From Orychophragmus violaceus (taxonomy: Eukaryota; Streptophyta; Magnoliopsida; Brassicales; Brassicaceae): DNA of 64,000 nt. The stretch is from assembly GCA_030180135.1 (NCBI GenBank), contig CM058236.1, forward strand, positions 5,766,001-5,830,000, read 5' to 3'. Of this stretch, positions 43,605 through 55,181 are shown piece after piece; position 1 is the first letter of the stretch, and the number at the start of each line of letters is the position of its first letter. The notes below the pieces were generated by a model. It saw only the letters and a list, made by a program, of their open reading frames with translations. It was not told where the DNA came from and searched no databases. The translations under genes were made by a program, and so were the position numbers.

Positions 43605-44435
43605 CCTGAGCCACATGGATCTGGATGGTTCACATCCTGGAAGCACAAGGGGTAGAGAGGGCAGATGTGTAATCAAATGATTTGATGTTCCCATGCCGTT
43701 AGAGTTCATCAAGTTTGTAGTTAACGATGCCGATCTCATGAAAGTGGGAAGCGTTTGATACCCTCTAGTTCGTATTGGGGTGGTGAACTGTCTTGAGGCA
43801 TCAGGACTGACGTAGACCTCAGAGAAGTTCAGACACGTTCACGAAGGTGGACTTCCTCCATTGGGGAGAAGTCTCGACCCGCTAGGGATCCATGATTGGG
43901 AGATCTTAGTGAATCTGTTTGCAAGATCTCGCTCTTCTTGGTCTAACCGTGCTGTTAGACCTCGAGTTATCGATTCGTGTCATAGAGCCTTGTCAACTAA
44001 CGTTGAGAGCATGTTATGGATCTCGGACATATTGTTTTGGATAGATCTCACAAGTCATGTCACTCGTGGAGAGATGATCCTCGGGTAAGTTCAGGTCAAG
44101 TTTCGGCCCTGATCAGTCGGATTTTCGTCAGAACTTATCCAGACCTAAGGGTTTGTGCGATCTGTAGCAGAATTTTTCGCATCAGGGAGATTGTCTTCAG
44201 ACGTAGTGTTAGATCACGGTAAACTTGGATCTGCAACAGCGTATGAGGGCTGAGTTGCATTTCCAGAGCATGTTAAGTTTATTCCCATGGGAGCGTCAAC
44301 CGGTGGGGTCAACTTCTCGAGATATGTTAAGATTGGTTGTTTCAAGTCAGATCTCGCGATTTCTGTTTGTTCAGCACCAATTAGGTTTTTAGTGATCTTT
44401 TATCAGATCTTTTTGATAGAGGATACTATAATCAT
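43605..44435 (-). pseudogene. Gyp-T gag N-terminal side and leader
   Basis: Continuation of Gyp-T beyond Cop-2. Removing Cop-2 joins GTGGCTCAGG to GTGTGCGATATCAC on the minus strand. Only short open stretches remain (for example MRSASLTTNLMNSNGMGTSN near 43739-43680). No conserved gag motif is visible before the knuckle half, so the start of the protein is undecided. Confidence 0.5.
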
Positions 44436-44452
44436 CCTCACATACGGCGCCA
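44436..44452 (-). promoter_or_regulatory. Gyp-T primer binding site
   Basis: Minus-strand TGGCGCCGTATGTGAGG, next to an LTR edge (ATTTTGGCGCCG). It shares only its first eight bases with the ATHILA site, so a different or diverged tRNA pairing is likely. Confidence 0.65.
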
Positions 44453-44455
44453 AAA

Positions 44456-45018
44456 TGTGGATCCGAAAATCCACACTAGAGATTTGTAATTTGGAAGGTG
44501 GAATTTTTGCAGGGCTAGAACCTCAAAAATCATTTGATGTTTCAAAGAACTATCTAAAACGAGTATGAGTTTCGTAATTATCTTTTATTTATGAAAAAAT
44601 ATTACAAAATGGGTCTCAAGAGAGAGTTTATAGTGAGCTCGTAGAGCTGATTGAGTGTAAAAAGTATGTGAAAGAGAAGGTCCTTGAATTAAAGCCATCA
44701 AACTCTTTTTATACATTATTAAACTAACTCTCCATCATGTATATCTCGTAGTACTCTTGTCGGAACAATCTCCGCGATCTGTGGACTGTTGACCTGTTTT
44801 ATAGTGATTTGCCTTTCACTAAACTAGCTCAACGGTTGACTTGAATATCAAGCACATCTTCTTTAATATGCGATCGTTTTCCAGTTGATAAGGCAAATAT
44901 AAGATGTGTTTTGGTTTAGGCCGAAACGATGTCTTTAATATCAACATGTTTAAGAGTAAGGTTTTTGGACCTTATCGGCCCAAATACGAATGCGAATTTT
45001 GGTACCAACTAATTAACA
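44456..45018 (-). repeat. Gyp-T 5' LTR (right end approximate)
   Basis: Plus-strand start TGTGGATCCG (minus-strand end CGGATCCACA) directly beside the primer site. The other end is taken at AATTAACA near 45018 because sequence turns AT-rich beyond it. A minus-strand TATA-like TGTATAAAAAG lies near 44702-44712. No second copy of this LTR is in the window. Confidence 0.55.
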
Positions 45019-46862
45019 ATCTTGCACTAATAAACTAACATAGGGGTCACTTTCCTTAACATCTAATGACATGTTAAACCAACCCTTGTTATGCTTCTCC
45101 GATTTGATTGATTAATCAACAAACATATTACATTCACACTGACCTTCAAATTTCAAATCTCAACACTTTGGGTCTCATTACTGATTTGATTGATAAAGAG
45201 AGATGTTAATGAATATACATAAATAATCGATTTATTAACTATTTAGTTAATTCAAAAATTAGAAAAATACCAAAGAGAAAAAAATGTTATCTCATAAATA
45301 TCATTATAATTTATGTTTACTAAAATGATTCGCTAGCACACTATCATTAAACATAAATTTTTAAAAATAAAAATTATTAAATTAATTTAGCAACAATAAT
45401 AATATTATAAAAATCTATATGAGACTATTTATAATTAAACATACATACATAATTATATTTAATAAAATATTTTATAATTATTATAAATAAAACTTATAGT
45501 AATAAATAATTTTTTATTATATTTTTATGTATAAAAATCAATACATAAATAAATTATTTAAAATATTTTAGTATTGATATTTATAAATTAAAAATTTATA
45601 TAAATAATACGAGTTTAATATATAAAATTCAAAATAATATTTATTGATATTTAAAATATTCATAAATATTTTCATATTTATCATATTATTTTCTATTTTT
45701 TATTAAAGGTTATGTATACCTCTAAAATAAAATTAAAATCTTCATAAATATTTTCATATTTATCATCTCATCTTACTTTTTTATTTTTTTTATTTAAGGT
45801 TATGTATATCTCCAAAATAAAATTTAAAAGATTTTCATAAATATTTTATATTTATCATCTCATTTTTTATTCAAGGTTATGTATATATCCATAATAAATT
45901 TAAAAAAACATGATAAAATCATCAATATAAATTAAGGTTAATTTAATAATTAGCCTAATGTAATTAATAACAAATTAGTAATCAACCATTTTAAAAGTGA
46001 ATGTAAAGCCAAAATAACTTCTCAATTAATATAAAGATTATAATAATATCATTACTCATAATATCTAGTTTCCAAGTCAGACGGATAATATTCATCAACC
46101 ATTATATATTATCATGTTAATTTAATTATCTACTAATTAACATACTAACAGTTATAATAACATATTATATCAAATATTAGGTGTTAATAATAATATATGA
46201 AAATTTTAATATACTAATAATAATAACGGATATTTATAATAAGATAATATAGAAAAATAATGTTAAACCACATAGCACACTATAAAATATCTTGTTAAAC
46301 TAGTTAGTATATATAATTATTATGTTAAACTAATTAGCATACTAATTATCATATTATAAATTGGAACCATAGAATGTGTGTTATAAATTAATTAACTTTA
46401 TTTTGATAATAAGATTAAAAGAGTTATCCTAATAATCCATTAGTAAATATTGTGTTATTCGTTGGTTTCAATAAAATTGAATAAAATAACTACCATGATA
46501 AAAATAATATATAATACTTATAATATATTAACTATTTAATTATCGTGGTAATAATAATATCCAGTACAACATAATTACTAGCTAACGTATGGCATGGTAA
46601 TATTTTATTAACTACATTACGTGGGGTTTAAGAATTGTAAATTATAAAAATAATATTTTGATGCCATAATGTTAAAAAAAAATCCAAGAAAAGCTAGTAT
46701 AAGTAAAAAAATATATATATAATTATTAAAAAAAAATTGGTAAAAGAGTGTTTATAAAGTTGTCAGATTGTGTCATTTGGGACCTTAACGATATTCATTG
46801 TTAGATGGCCAGTAAGAGGCATAAGCCGGATTCTGGGAATGAGGTCGAGTGTTCTAGTGATG
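45019..46862. other. AT-rich intergenic stretch
   Basis: Very AT-rich, no convincing coding sequence. It holds the tandem repeat listed separately. At its right end, 46804-46866 reads MASKRHKPDSGNEVECSSDA before a stop at the border of repeat R1. This could be the start of a lost gene cut by R1, but it is short. Confidence 0.5.
45657..45905. repeat. Minisatellite, about 3 units of 75-95 bp
   Basis: Imperfect tandem units, each containing TTCATAAATATTTT(C)ATATTTATCAT, a T-rich stretch, AAGGTTATGTATA and CCA/TAAAATAAA. Units begin near 45657, 45743 and 45832. Confidence 0.7.
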
Positions 46863-48528
46863 CATGCTAAAAAAATTCCCACCCAAACCCAAAATAAGAG
46901 GCAATAACGAACAATATCAACAATAAAAAAAATAGTTGATCACGTGCTACCAAGACGTAGTAAGCTCCACAACAGACAAGCATTCTCTATTAAAAAATAG
47001 CAATTACGAAAATCGAGAACACCGTGGCACATGTCCTCAATTAGACTCGATTTAAACTAACATGGCATTAAGGAAATTTTCACACCATGGGCCCCAATCA
47101 CGAACTCGGTAATTTCCACAAGAACACTTAGATATCCCATGAAAACTTAAAACCCTTCACGACTACTAGACGTAAACACAAAGTCCTATGACCTAGAAAA
47201 CTGTTCTCTGTCCATCGATACATGGTGACTCCGACTACCACTAGGTAGCCATAGTTTCCATGCAGACTGGCCCTAGGACATGACCCCGTTTCTCCGGATT
47301 ACACACCTACCACCGTCACTCAGTTGATGAACGTCTATCCAGAACCACTACCCGAAGTTACATGAACTTACCAATATCTCTCGAGGATCCAATCGGGATG
47401 GAAGCACCGGAACGTTATCACTAGACTTGTGTAATCTAATGCACCCTATATAATCCTAATAACAATAATATAAAAAATGAGACTCGATGGGACTCTACGA
47501 CACCATGCAAACCGGTAAGGACAAATGTAATACTAACTCAACACAGTACCCAATCTATCTCGCAAGTCCTATCAGAATTCATTAACTTATCCCGACCTAC
47601 CCGGTCCGTATCAGAATAGTATTCACAACCTAGACTTACCAAATTCCTTACCAGAGTAAGTGTCAAAAAACAAGTTTACCCGGCCCAACACCGGAGTAGA
47701 CGAACACGTATAATAATCCCAAATATCAACTCATTAATCATAAACAACATATAGATTATAGAATAATTCCTAATTTAATTATTTATCCGGTTTAGTCTGC
47801 TACTCTTGGGATTAGTAGACTTACGAACCTCGTAGCCCATACTTAATTCATTTTAATTTAACTCTTATATTTATTTTATTTACTTAGTTTAATTTATTGA
47901 TTTATTCTTTAATTTACCGCTAGATTGAAGTTAGTAAACTTACTAATTCCCTAGACGGCTCATTCCCAGTTATTTATGTCTTTTAATCAATTCTTATTTC
48001 TATGTTTTAATCTTTTAATTCGTCAGATTGAGATCAGTAAACGTACTAATCTCCTGACTCCTAATCATTTCTATTTATTAATATTTAAACTCGATTAACC
48101 CCATCTAACTATCCCAACCTCAATTATAATATTCTCAGTTTGTTATTTATTTTTATCCGTATTTTAATTGTCTCGCAATTTCTTTATATAGGTTTATTTA
48201 TTTGGTTCATATAAAATTTATATATATACATATATCCCAACGCATGTCATTCTACATGTATGCAACAATCATCAAGCAACAAACTTACTAACGATCAACC
48301 CGATATTGAATTTTAAATGTACCATGCAGTATATATCTTATCCATTTAATATTTCGTATTATTTAGTTATTCTAATTGGCTTCTATCGTATTTCAATAAC
48401 GGGTACGAATTCCTATGATTCTATGTTTTATTAATCTCAGGGTCTACATGCTGACTCCATTTATCCTAAATGCAGCACACAATGGACATAGCAAACTCAC
48501 ACAAGTACGGTGATGGATGGATGGATGA
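46863..48528 (+). repeat. Repeat R1 (1.67 kb, unknown class)
   Basis: Direct repeat of R2 (56373-58016), by eye about 85-90% identical. It starts CATGCTAAAAAA and ends near the GATGG run (48513-48528). Landmarks include TCCAATCGGGATGGAAGC (47389) and GCAACAATCATCAAGCAACA (48261). No open frame. It could be part of a long LTR or a tandem array unit; I cannot assign it. Confidence 0.7.
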
Positions 48529-48925
48529 CGGAGACGGTCCAGTTTGAGTCAATGGCTCGAACCAAACCATCCTTGACTCCGTATAACTTGTTTCCATGAT
48601 ACAAGGATTTTCAACTTGTACCGCTTCCACTAGTTGTATTCGGTTTGAACTAACCGTATATCAGAGAATAATTTCGTTTTTAAGTATTTTAAATCTTTTA
48701 AATTATTTTAAACTTATTTTTACCAATTCCACGGGTTATCTAAAAGCATTTTATGGGTACTTTGAAAATCCAAAACTGAAGTAATAAATGTCTATTGAAA
48801 CAAAACGTAGCCAAGGCAACCCGAATCAACTCTGAGTGGCCTACGCGTCCGCCAAGCTAAGCCAAAACCAGAAAACAAAAGAAGAGTTTAATGAGAAATC
48901 TAAGATTACCCAGTGAATTGGCTCC
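48529..48925. other. Segment between R1 and Ath-4
   Basis: No gene or repeat recognised. It ends with GCTCC, the Ath-4 target site. Removing Ath-4 puts it 7-8 bases before R2, so it may be the end of a longer R unit. Confidence 0.4.
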
Positions 48926-50103
48926 TGATAGGTGTATAGTTTTCCCTATTCTACTGCAAGTGCACAGTTAATGCGATCGTAGTATATAAGGTATCGAATC
49001 CCACGAGGACTCTCAGTCACACAATAGATTATTAGTAATTCGGATTAAATTAAGTGAAGCAGATGTGAAAGCAGTAAACGAAATATCAAAGCGAATCAAG
49101 TGAGTTTGTAAACAAGGAAGCAAAGCGTTAGGTATCAGGAGTTCTCAGGAAATCAGGAACGCAAGCAATCAATCTATCTAGATCCAATCAATAACTATTC
49201 TAGAACTCAAACACTGATATAGAATTAACCAAATTCCTTTGCGATAATTCTCTAAGTCTAAGTGCAGCAAACCAAACTCTCGTTTGCGAGAACTAACAGA
49301 TTAAACTAGCATTAATTCCAGGTTTGATATGTTCACAATTAACCTAGACCAAACTTCCGTTTGTGAATAGTTTAATTGCTTATCTAAGTTCTTTCTAGTT
49401 AAATTAACCAACTTCCGCTGAATTAATCAACCTAATATCATAACTCTGATTAGCTACTTCAGATTAAGCATTAAGAACAACTTAGATAAAGAACTAGCAG
49501 ATATAAATCTCTACAGATTAATTAAACTATAATTCTCTGAAATCCCTAATGAGAATCCTTCAACCTAACAGGTAAACTACTCAGACATGTTCATCGAAAC
49601 AGAAGACATCTTAAGTAGAAAACCAAATATCATAAAAACAGAATAATCTACAGGGGTTCGAAATCAAGTCTCTTTCGAGAACAAAACCAGCCCCTAAAAT
49701 CTCCTAAGAGAATAAAACTTAGTTATTTCTGCTTAGCCTAAACAATGGCTTAAAAACTCTATTTATAACCTAAAACACGAATTGGGGCTTCTTTGTAAAT
49801 ATCAGAAACTTCTGGGCAGAACTGCAATTTCATCATTCTTCATTAAACCGTCGTTTGGCCCATCTCGCTGGTGCAACGATCGTTGCCATAAGTGTGACGA
49901 TCGATGCAGCTCGGAAATATCAACAGTGAACTTGATCTTTCGGCCAAATACTCCAATTAGCTCCAGAAAGCTCCATAATCACCAAATATGCTCCAAATGT
50001 GCTTGTACCTAATAAATACCTGAAAAGACTCTAAAACATAGTAAAAGACTCGATAAATGACACATATACCATGGTTAAAATCCCTAAAATCCATGGTATA
50101 TCA
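48926..50103 (-). repeat. Ath-4 3' LTR
   Basis: 1178 bp, plus-strand TGATAGGTG to GGTATATCA. Palindromes at 49872-49887 and 49893-49908; TATA box (minus-strand TATAAATA) at 49760-49767. Confidence 0.94.
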
Positions 50104-50640
50104 ACTCCCCCACACTTAGCTCTTGCTTGCCCTCAAGCAAGACAAAGAACTAAATGTTGTCAAGAGGTTTGAAAACTCTTCAGAAACTCATTTCATCCTA
50201 GAAGCTACAATACTCAGATTCCCCTTAGTAAACCACTGAAAGAATCAATCACAGGATATCAAGACCAACATGTACTTCCCCCACACTTAGCAACTGTCCT
50301 AGGTAAACTCCACAATCACATTCAAGCATTCAAATTCTCCCTACTGACTTCTGCAAGTATTTAAGTGTGGTCTCACCTAAGGAGTATCGATCTAAAGGCA
50401 CATGGATTCTTACCTAATCAGCTCTAGACCACCATACTATCTTTCTCTAGTCCCTTTCTTCTCTTTCCCTTCTTTAACAACTGATTTTTCCCCACTGGGT
50501 ATCATTTTATTTTTTTTATCAGTGTTCTTCCCGTTATGGGGTGTACTTTGGACACATTCCATGGATCACATGAGAGATAATAGTGTTTGCTACTATTCTC
50601 ATGACCACTTCGGAGTTACTAACTCATCCTCAGTTTATTA

Positions 50641-50682
<42 letters not shown>

Positions 50683-51323
50683 ATAGAAGGGGAGAAGGGA
50701 ACTAAATAGGACAGGTTTACAGGCTGTGTCAGAACTAACAGGGAATCCGACATAAAGTATACCAAGCCCTTAGGTGAGAAAATCTAAGTCAGTATTAAGG
50801 TGAAGTCAGTAAAGGATCCTCTGATACCTGAAGCGATATGGGTGTTCCCAGTAGGTTGATCTGTGTCTGGGTTTTCTAATAGTCAGAGATAGATCCTGCA
50901 ACTTCATCCCAATGGTTACTTAAGTTCCTGCAAGTCTTGTAAATCTCCTCAGAAAATCATAGTTTCTTACTTAAACAATTTTGACTCAATAAAACCAAAA
51001 TTTTGAAAAAAAACGGACTGACTCTTAAGAAAACAGAAAGATATAAGTCAGTAGCACCTCCCCCACACTTAAAACACACTGTCCCCAGTAGTGTCAAGCG
51101 AAGGATTGGTAAAAAGAAAGAAAAATTATTAATGGATGTTTTAGTTTTGTCGGGTTTTTACCTCTGTCGCTCATGCATCGATCGTTGCATTAAGTGCATC
51201 GACCGTTGCTTGGCGATTTTTCGTTGAGTGTCGATCGTTGCTCAAAGCAGCAACGATCGTTGCAATGCGCATATCGGATCAGTCAGCAAGTTAGCAGGTT
51301 AGTTCGTCGGTTTATGTCAATTT
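50104..51323 (-). other. Ath-4 3' UTR and polypurine tracts
   Basis: True purine tract on the minus strand (GTGTGGGGGAGTT) at 50104-50117. Tract 2 lies near 50276-50290 and tract 1 (AAGTGTGGGGGAGG) near 51057-51070. There is a T35 run at 50643-50677. A palindrome cluster lies at 51172-51270, with GACAGAG|GTAAAAA at its downstream edge (about 51160). No coding sequence. Confidence 0.8.
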
Positions 51324-52829
51324 TCAATCCTGCAAGCGTGCATCGTCATCGGCTGCCTCAGCTGCGGGATAAGTATCAGTCGGGGAAGGAGGAGTCGGGG
51401 ATCGATGTCTGCGTCGAGAAACGCGTACGGTCTGATGGACCTGTGGTGGCCTCCTGCAGCTGCGCATGAAGTTCCAAACAACTCGGAACATGCTATCGGA
51501 TCTCTCTCTCCACTCGGCATCAGAATATGCACCGTAAGGCATCGTAGGCTCGGGAAAAGGACCTATATCGTCGACTGGGGCAGGCGCTGGCGCAGAGGAG
51601 GACGAAGCTCTCGCAGAAGGCTCTCCCAGCGGATGAGCCATAGTGGGTACTGCACATCGATCTCTAGCGGAAGGGTGGAAGCTCAAATCATCAATGGTAT
51701 CGATCCGAGTGTACCTGGCAGCAGGTAGATCGATGCCATACTGTGTATCCTCAGGGTCGTAGTACACCCACACTCGCCCTTCCTTCAGCCACGTAGCACT
51801 CTGCAAGTGACTGAGATCCAGGAACTCGCGCTCAGTAACGCACTCTATACCCCCCATAGGGATCCCGCAGTGTCTGAAAATAGGAGTGAGAAGACTCCCT
51901 ACTGTCTCCTTGCGCGCGCCTTCATAAGGCTTCTTCTGCAGCTCGCAAAGGTGATGGGCAAATATAGCTCCTAGGTTCACCTTCTCAGCGGGGTTCCTCA
52001 CATCAGTACCCCTGAACTGCTCCTTCAGCCCTCTGAATAAAACCTCCATCTCGGTCTTGCGCATCTTGTTCGCCTCATGCTTGCACAGTAAAGTGCGTCC
52101 CAAGATACGCAAGACATACCTGAGAACCGGATGCCTAACCTGAATCACTGGTGTAAGCCGTGAGTGATATCGTCCACCTCCAATGTACTCCCAGAAATCA
52201 CGAGCCTCTGATGCTTCCCACGGAAGGGATAAATCGGTGCGTGGCTGCGTGGTGCTGAACCCGTAGATCCTACAGATATCGAGAAGGGGCACTCGATACC
52301 TCGCTCCGAGACACATGAAAGTGAAGATGCCTCCTTGGGCATTCCTGCTCTCTGGGTTTGGGTATACAACCCTGCACGTGGCAAGCAACTGCCCCACAAG
52401 CTCTGGGTACAAATCGTAAGGCTGCATTGGCATTGTCCCCAGACCAATACCTCTGCACAGCTCCATCACCTTCTTGTCCATTCCGAGACTCTTGCAGGTT
52501 GAGTAATCAGCGAACTTGGTAGGTGCTATCTCCATACCACACCAACCATTATACAGCAAGGTATCGTATTCATCCCAGTACTCGTGTAGGGGCCTTTCTG
52601 TGAAGTCATCTGATTTTAGTATCCCCTTAATTGAACCGTTCCAGATGCGATCAGACTCAATCAAAACTTTCTCTGGCCTTGGCCATGGCTGTCCTATGGT
52701 TGCATGAACCAAATGATACGGCTGTGGAGGATCTGATTCCCTGTGTAACCATTCCGGTGGCGGAATGTATTGTCGTGAGGCGCTTGCAGCTTGTGCTCGT
52801 TTCTTGCGGGGTTGAGTCCGGGTTGCCAT
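51324..52829 (-). CDS. Ath-4 ATHILA ORF-1 protein (full length)
   Basis: Member of the ATHILA ORF-1 family (function unknown), 501 residues from the ATG at 52829, which opens MATRTQPRKKRAQAASASRQ. I choose this ATG because TTTTCTGTTTTGCAG ends exactly before it, a splice acceptor. Basic N-terminus; a central globular part (WNGSIKGILKSDDFTERPLH; LYPELVGQLLATCRVVYPNP; IFTFMCLGARYRVPLLDICR; VLRYVLRILGRTLLCKHEAN; SLLTPIFRHCGIPMGG). An Ala/Ser/Pro linker (about residue 405) leads to an Arg/Ser/Pro-rich tail. I see no signal peptide or membrane helix, so an envelope role is not supported by sequence. Intact frame, downstream of gag. Likely expressed from a spliced subgenomic RNA (inference). Confidence 0.88.
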   Translation of the reverse strand: MATRTQPRKKRAQAASASRQYIPPPEWLHRESDPPQPYHLVHATIGQPWPRPEKVLIESDRIWNGSIKGILKSDDFTERPLHEYWDEYDTLLYNGWCGMEIAPTKFADYSTCKSLGMDKKVMELCRGIGLGTMPMQPYDLYPELVGQLLATCRVVYPNPESRNAQGGIFTFMCLGARYRVPLLDICRIYGFSTTQPRTDLSLPWEASEARDFWEYIGGGRYHSRLTPVIQVRHPVLRYVLRILGRTLLCKHEANKMRKTEMEVLFRGLKEQFRGTDVRNPAEKVNLGAIFAHHLCELQKKPYEGARKETVGSLLTPIFRHCGIPMGGIECVTEREFLDLSHLQSATWLKEGRVWVYYDPEDTQYGIDLPAARYTRIDTIDDLSFHPSARDRCAVPTMAHPLGEPSARASSSSAPAPAPVDDIGPFPEPTMPYGAYSDAEWRERSDSMFRVVWNFMRSCRRPPQVHQTVRVSRRRHRSPTPPSPTDTYPAAEAADDDARLQD

Positions 52830-53374
52830 CTGCAAAACAGAAAATTTGAACAAATTAGTCTCGGCAACTCTCTGTTGAATCGTCGTGCAACGACCGTTGC
52901 ACTAAGGTAGCGATCGTTGCAGGGCGATTCCGTGTAATCGAACATTTCCCCAGAATCGTCGAGTAACGACCGTTGCATCAAAGGCAGCGATCGTTGCAGG
53001 GCGATTCTGGCCGCAATCAACAGTCAACAAATTTCGTTCCAAATCATGCAATCAATCACACAGTCGGCGACAATATATCATCTAGCAACCTAAATCATAC
53101 CTATTTGGGCATGCATTGATCAATTTCGGCTCAAAAATCTAACAATCTAGAACCCCTAAAACCCCAATCCGAAAGCTTGAAAATTGAAGAACATTACCTT
53201 GATTTCTTGAGATATGGCTTAAGGAAATGGATTGGTTGGTTAAAAACGAGTGAAATAGAACTTGAAAACAGGAAATTTGATGGAGAAATGGTGTTTTTCG
53301 GGTAGAGGCTCGGAGTGTCGACCAAAGGAGTTTTGAGAAGAAAAAAGAGAAAATAGGGTTTTAAGGTAACTTAC
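52830..53374 (-). other. Ath-4 predicted intron upstream of ORF-1
   Basis: Donor CAG|GTAAGT (GT at 53374-53373) and acceptor TTTTCTGTTTTGCAG|ATG (AG at 52831-52830) on the minus strand; 545 bases, with T-rich sequence near the acceptor. Two palindrome pairs lie inside it (52883-52925 and 52963-53005). Predicted from consensus only. Confidence 0.6.
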
Positions 53375-53625
53375 CTGGTCGTGGCTGCAACGATCGTTGC
53401 AGGGCAGCAACGATCGATGCTGGTTGAATCTAATTGATTCCGGTTTAGCGACATGTACCTTAATTTTCGATTAAGACCAATTGCAACGACCGTTGCACAT
53501 GTGAGCAACGATCGTTACTCCTCTCCAGACTTGGTTCTGTATCTGAAAAACTTAGTAAAAACAAATAATAACGTGAAATCCTAAGAAAACACTAAAAATG
53601 AAAAAGAAAAATAGTTAAACCTAAC
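53375..53625 (-). other. Ath-4 spacer between hairpins and predicted donor
   Basis: U-rich stretch, then palindrome pairs at about 53480-53520 and 53390-53425. The last copy is 8-10 bases before the predicted donor. Non-coding. Confidence 0.6.
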
Positions 53626-53674
53626 AGTGGGTTGCCTCCCACTCAGCGCTTGTTTTAAGTCATTAGCTTGACTT
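53626..53674 (-). other. Ath-4 twin conserved RNA hairpins
   Basis: Minus strand: hairpin 1 (53674-53657) AAGTCA/TGACTT, loop AGCTAA. Hairpin 2 (53643-53626) AGTGGG/CCCACT, loop AGGCAA. They begin 17 bases after the gag stop. Confidence 0.75.
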
Positions 53675-53691
53675 TTGGAAAGGGGTCAGAC

Positions 53692-54999
53692 TCATGGAGG
53701 TTTCAACAGAGACTTTGAGTGTCTCTGTGAATGCCTTATCATCCATGGTGGTGTGTAAGCAGTTGCAGCATGATGTTGTCCAAGGAACGTCGGGAGGAAT
53801 GTAGGGTGAGGTTTGCACTTGGGTGTTTTAACGCTCTTTCCTTTATTCAAAACAGTGGAGTCAGGAGGCTTAAACTTAGAGGTTTTATGCTTTACCTTTG
53901 GCAAAGATTTGATGTTCGGGGCCTTTTGTTTATGAGCAGCTTTAGGTCTTGATGATGCTAGAATAGGCTCTCGTGGAACCACCATCTTCTTGTCAACCAT
54001 CTTTGTGCACTGAGCTACATCCTTAGTTTTAACGGGAGCTTTTGGAAATGGCAACGGAGGTTTGTAGGCTCCTTCTTTAGCAGGTTCTCGAGATTTGGGT
54101 GAAACTGGTTCCTTTCGGGGTGCAACGATCGATGCGTGTGATGCAACGATCGATGCTGTCGTCTCAACTCGTGTTTCAACTACAGACTCAAATTTCTCTT
54201 CTTGGCTCGGTCCTGTTTCAATCTGGACTATCCAAGTCAAAAGATCCATGTCAATCTCTGCTGAGTCAGGTGCATCGAAACTTTCGAACTCTGGTAATTC
54301 AACATCGAATCCCCCTCTGTCTTCCACAAATTCCACAGCTTTAACTGCTAGATATGATCCATGATCCATTTGTGCATGATCCTGAGTGAGGATGTTGTTG
54401 TCAGGAGCTTCATGAGAATCCTTTGTTGGGGTAAAACTTGGAATTTGATCCATCTGTGTGTCCAGCTGCTTTATACGAGTGCTCAAGGATTCAAATTTCT
54501 CATTCAAATTAGTGTACAGGTTCTCTAGCTTCGAGCTGAAAGAAGTTGAGTTCTGCTGTTGCCTTTCAATTGTTTGCTCTAACATCATCTCCAGTTTGCT
54601 CCTTTGTGTAGGAGATGCCAGATTGGAAGTATAATTACGGTCTCCTGATCCTAGAGCGTGCTTAGAACTCTGCCTTTGCTGATGTTCCAAGGTATGTCTA
54701 TAAGAGTCGGCTCCAGCCATGTAGCGTACCTCTGCAAACTTATCAGTGTTTGCCTCTGCTCGGAACTGTCTTTCCCTAAGTAAGATGTCGTGGATGTCAT
54801 CTATCTTATGTTGCATTTCAGCTACTTGCCCAACCAATACATGGTAATCTGGTAAGATGGGGTTTCCTTCCCCATCTATCTTCTGACCTTTTGCGTTGCA
54901 TATGTGACCCTCTTGGTCTCGTAAAACGCCGTTTTCACCTTGAATCAAAATCAAAGGTTCCATGGCGCGGAACCTACCGAACGTCTCAGATCTTAGCAT
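53692..54999 (-). CDS. Ath-4 shortened gag with common tail
   Basis: 435 codons from the ATG at 54999. The N-terminus keeps the gag repeat LRDQEGHICNAKGQKIDGEG, but the capsid core is gone. The coiled-coil module remains (SKLEMMLEQTIERQQ; NEKFESLSTRIKQLDTQ), followed by an acidic linker. Two palindrome copies (54118-54160) are read TASIVASHASIVAP, a different frame from the SIDAT reading elsewhere. The tail is FLGQHHAATAYTPPWMIRHS and KSLLKPP. The same architecture as Ath-3 despite a different N-terminus suggests that the ends and the coiled coil, not the capsid core, are what non-autonomous copies keep. Confidence 0.85.
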   Translation of the reverse strand: MLRSETFGRFRAMEPLILIQGENGVLRDQEGHICNAKGQKIDGEGNPILPDYHVLVGQVAEMQHKIDDIHDILLRERQFRAEANTDKFAEVRYMAGADSYRHTLEHQQRQSSKHALGSGDRNYTSNLASPTQRSKLEMMLEQTIERQQQNSTSFSSKLENLYTNLNEKFESLSTRIKQLDTQMDQIPSFTPTKDSHEAPDNNILTQDHAQMDHGSYLAVKAVEFVEDRGGFDVELPEFESFDAPDSAEIDMDLLTWIVQIETGPSQEEKFESVVETRVETTASIVASHASIVAPRKEPVSPKSREPAKEGAYKPPLPFPKAPVKTKDVAQCTKMVDKKMVVPREPILASSRPKAAHKQKAPNIKSLPKVKHKTSKFKPPDSTVLNKGKSVKTPKCKPHPTFLPTFLGQHHAATAYTPPWMIRHSQRHSKSLLKPP

Positions 55000-55181
55000 C
55001 GCTATTATCGCCTAGTGTCGATCGTTGCAAGGAGAGCAACGATCGATGCAGTGCGAATTCCTGCAATCCAAGCAATCAAAAACGTGAGTAAACAAGAAAA
55101 TTAAAAAGAATGCTTAGTCTAAATCCTAGTACTAAATCTATCGGTGAACTCAAAGAGTCCCCGGCAACGGCGCCAAAAACT
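55000..55181 (-). promoter_or_regulatory. Ath-4 leader and primer binding site
   Basis: Minus-strand primer site TGGCGCCGTTGCCGGGGA at 55174-55157, and palindrome pair at about 55015-55058 directly before the gag ATG. Confidence 0.88.

Noticed and set aside
50643..50677. T35 run as a poly(A) tail of a retroposed copy
   Set aside because: The same place holds an A-rich stretch of varying length in every ATHILA 3' UTR here, so it is an expanded internal run, possibly of inaccurate length.
51405..51728. Plus-strand open frame of about 107 codons inside Ath-4
   Set aside because: It is the antisense of the real ATHILA ORF-1, whose frame is conserved with Ath-0; the plus-strand reading has no homology.
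51324..52829. Calling ATHILA ORF-1 a retroviral envelope protein
   Set aside because: Position fits, but I see no signal peptide, membrane anchor or glycoprotein-like cysteine pattern.
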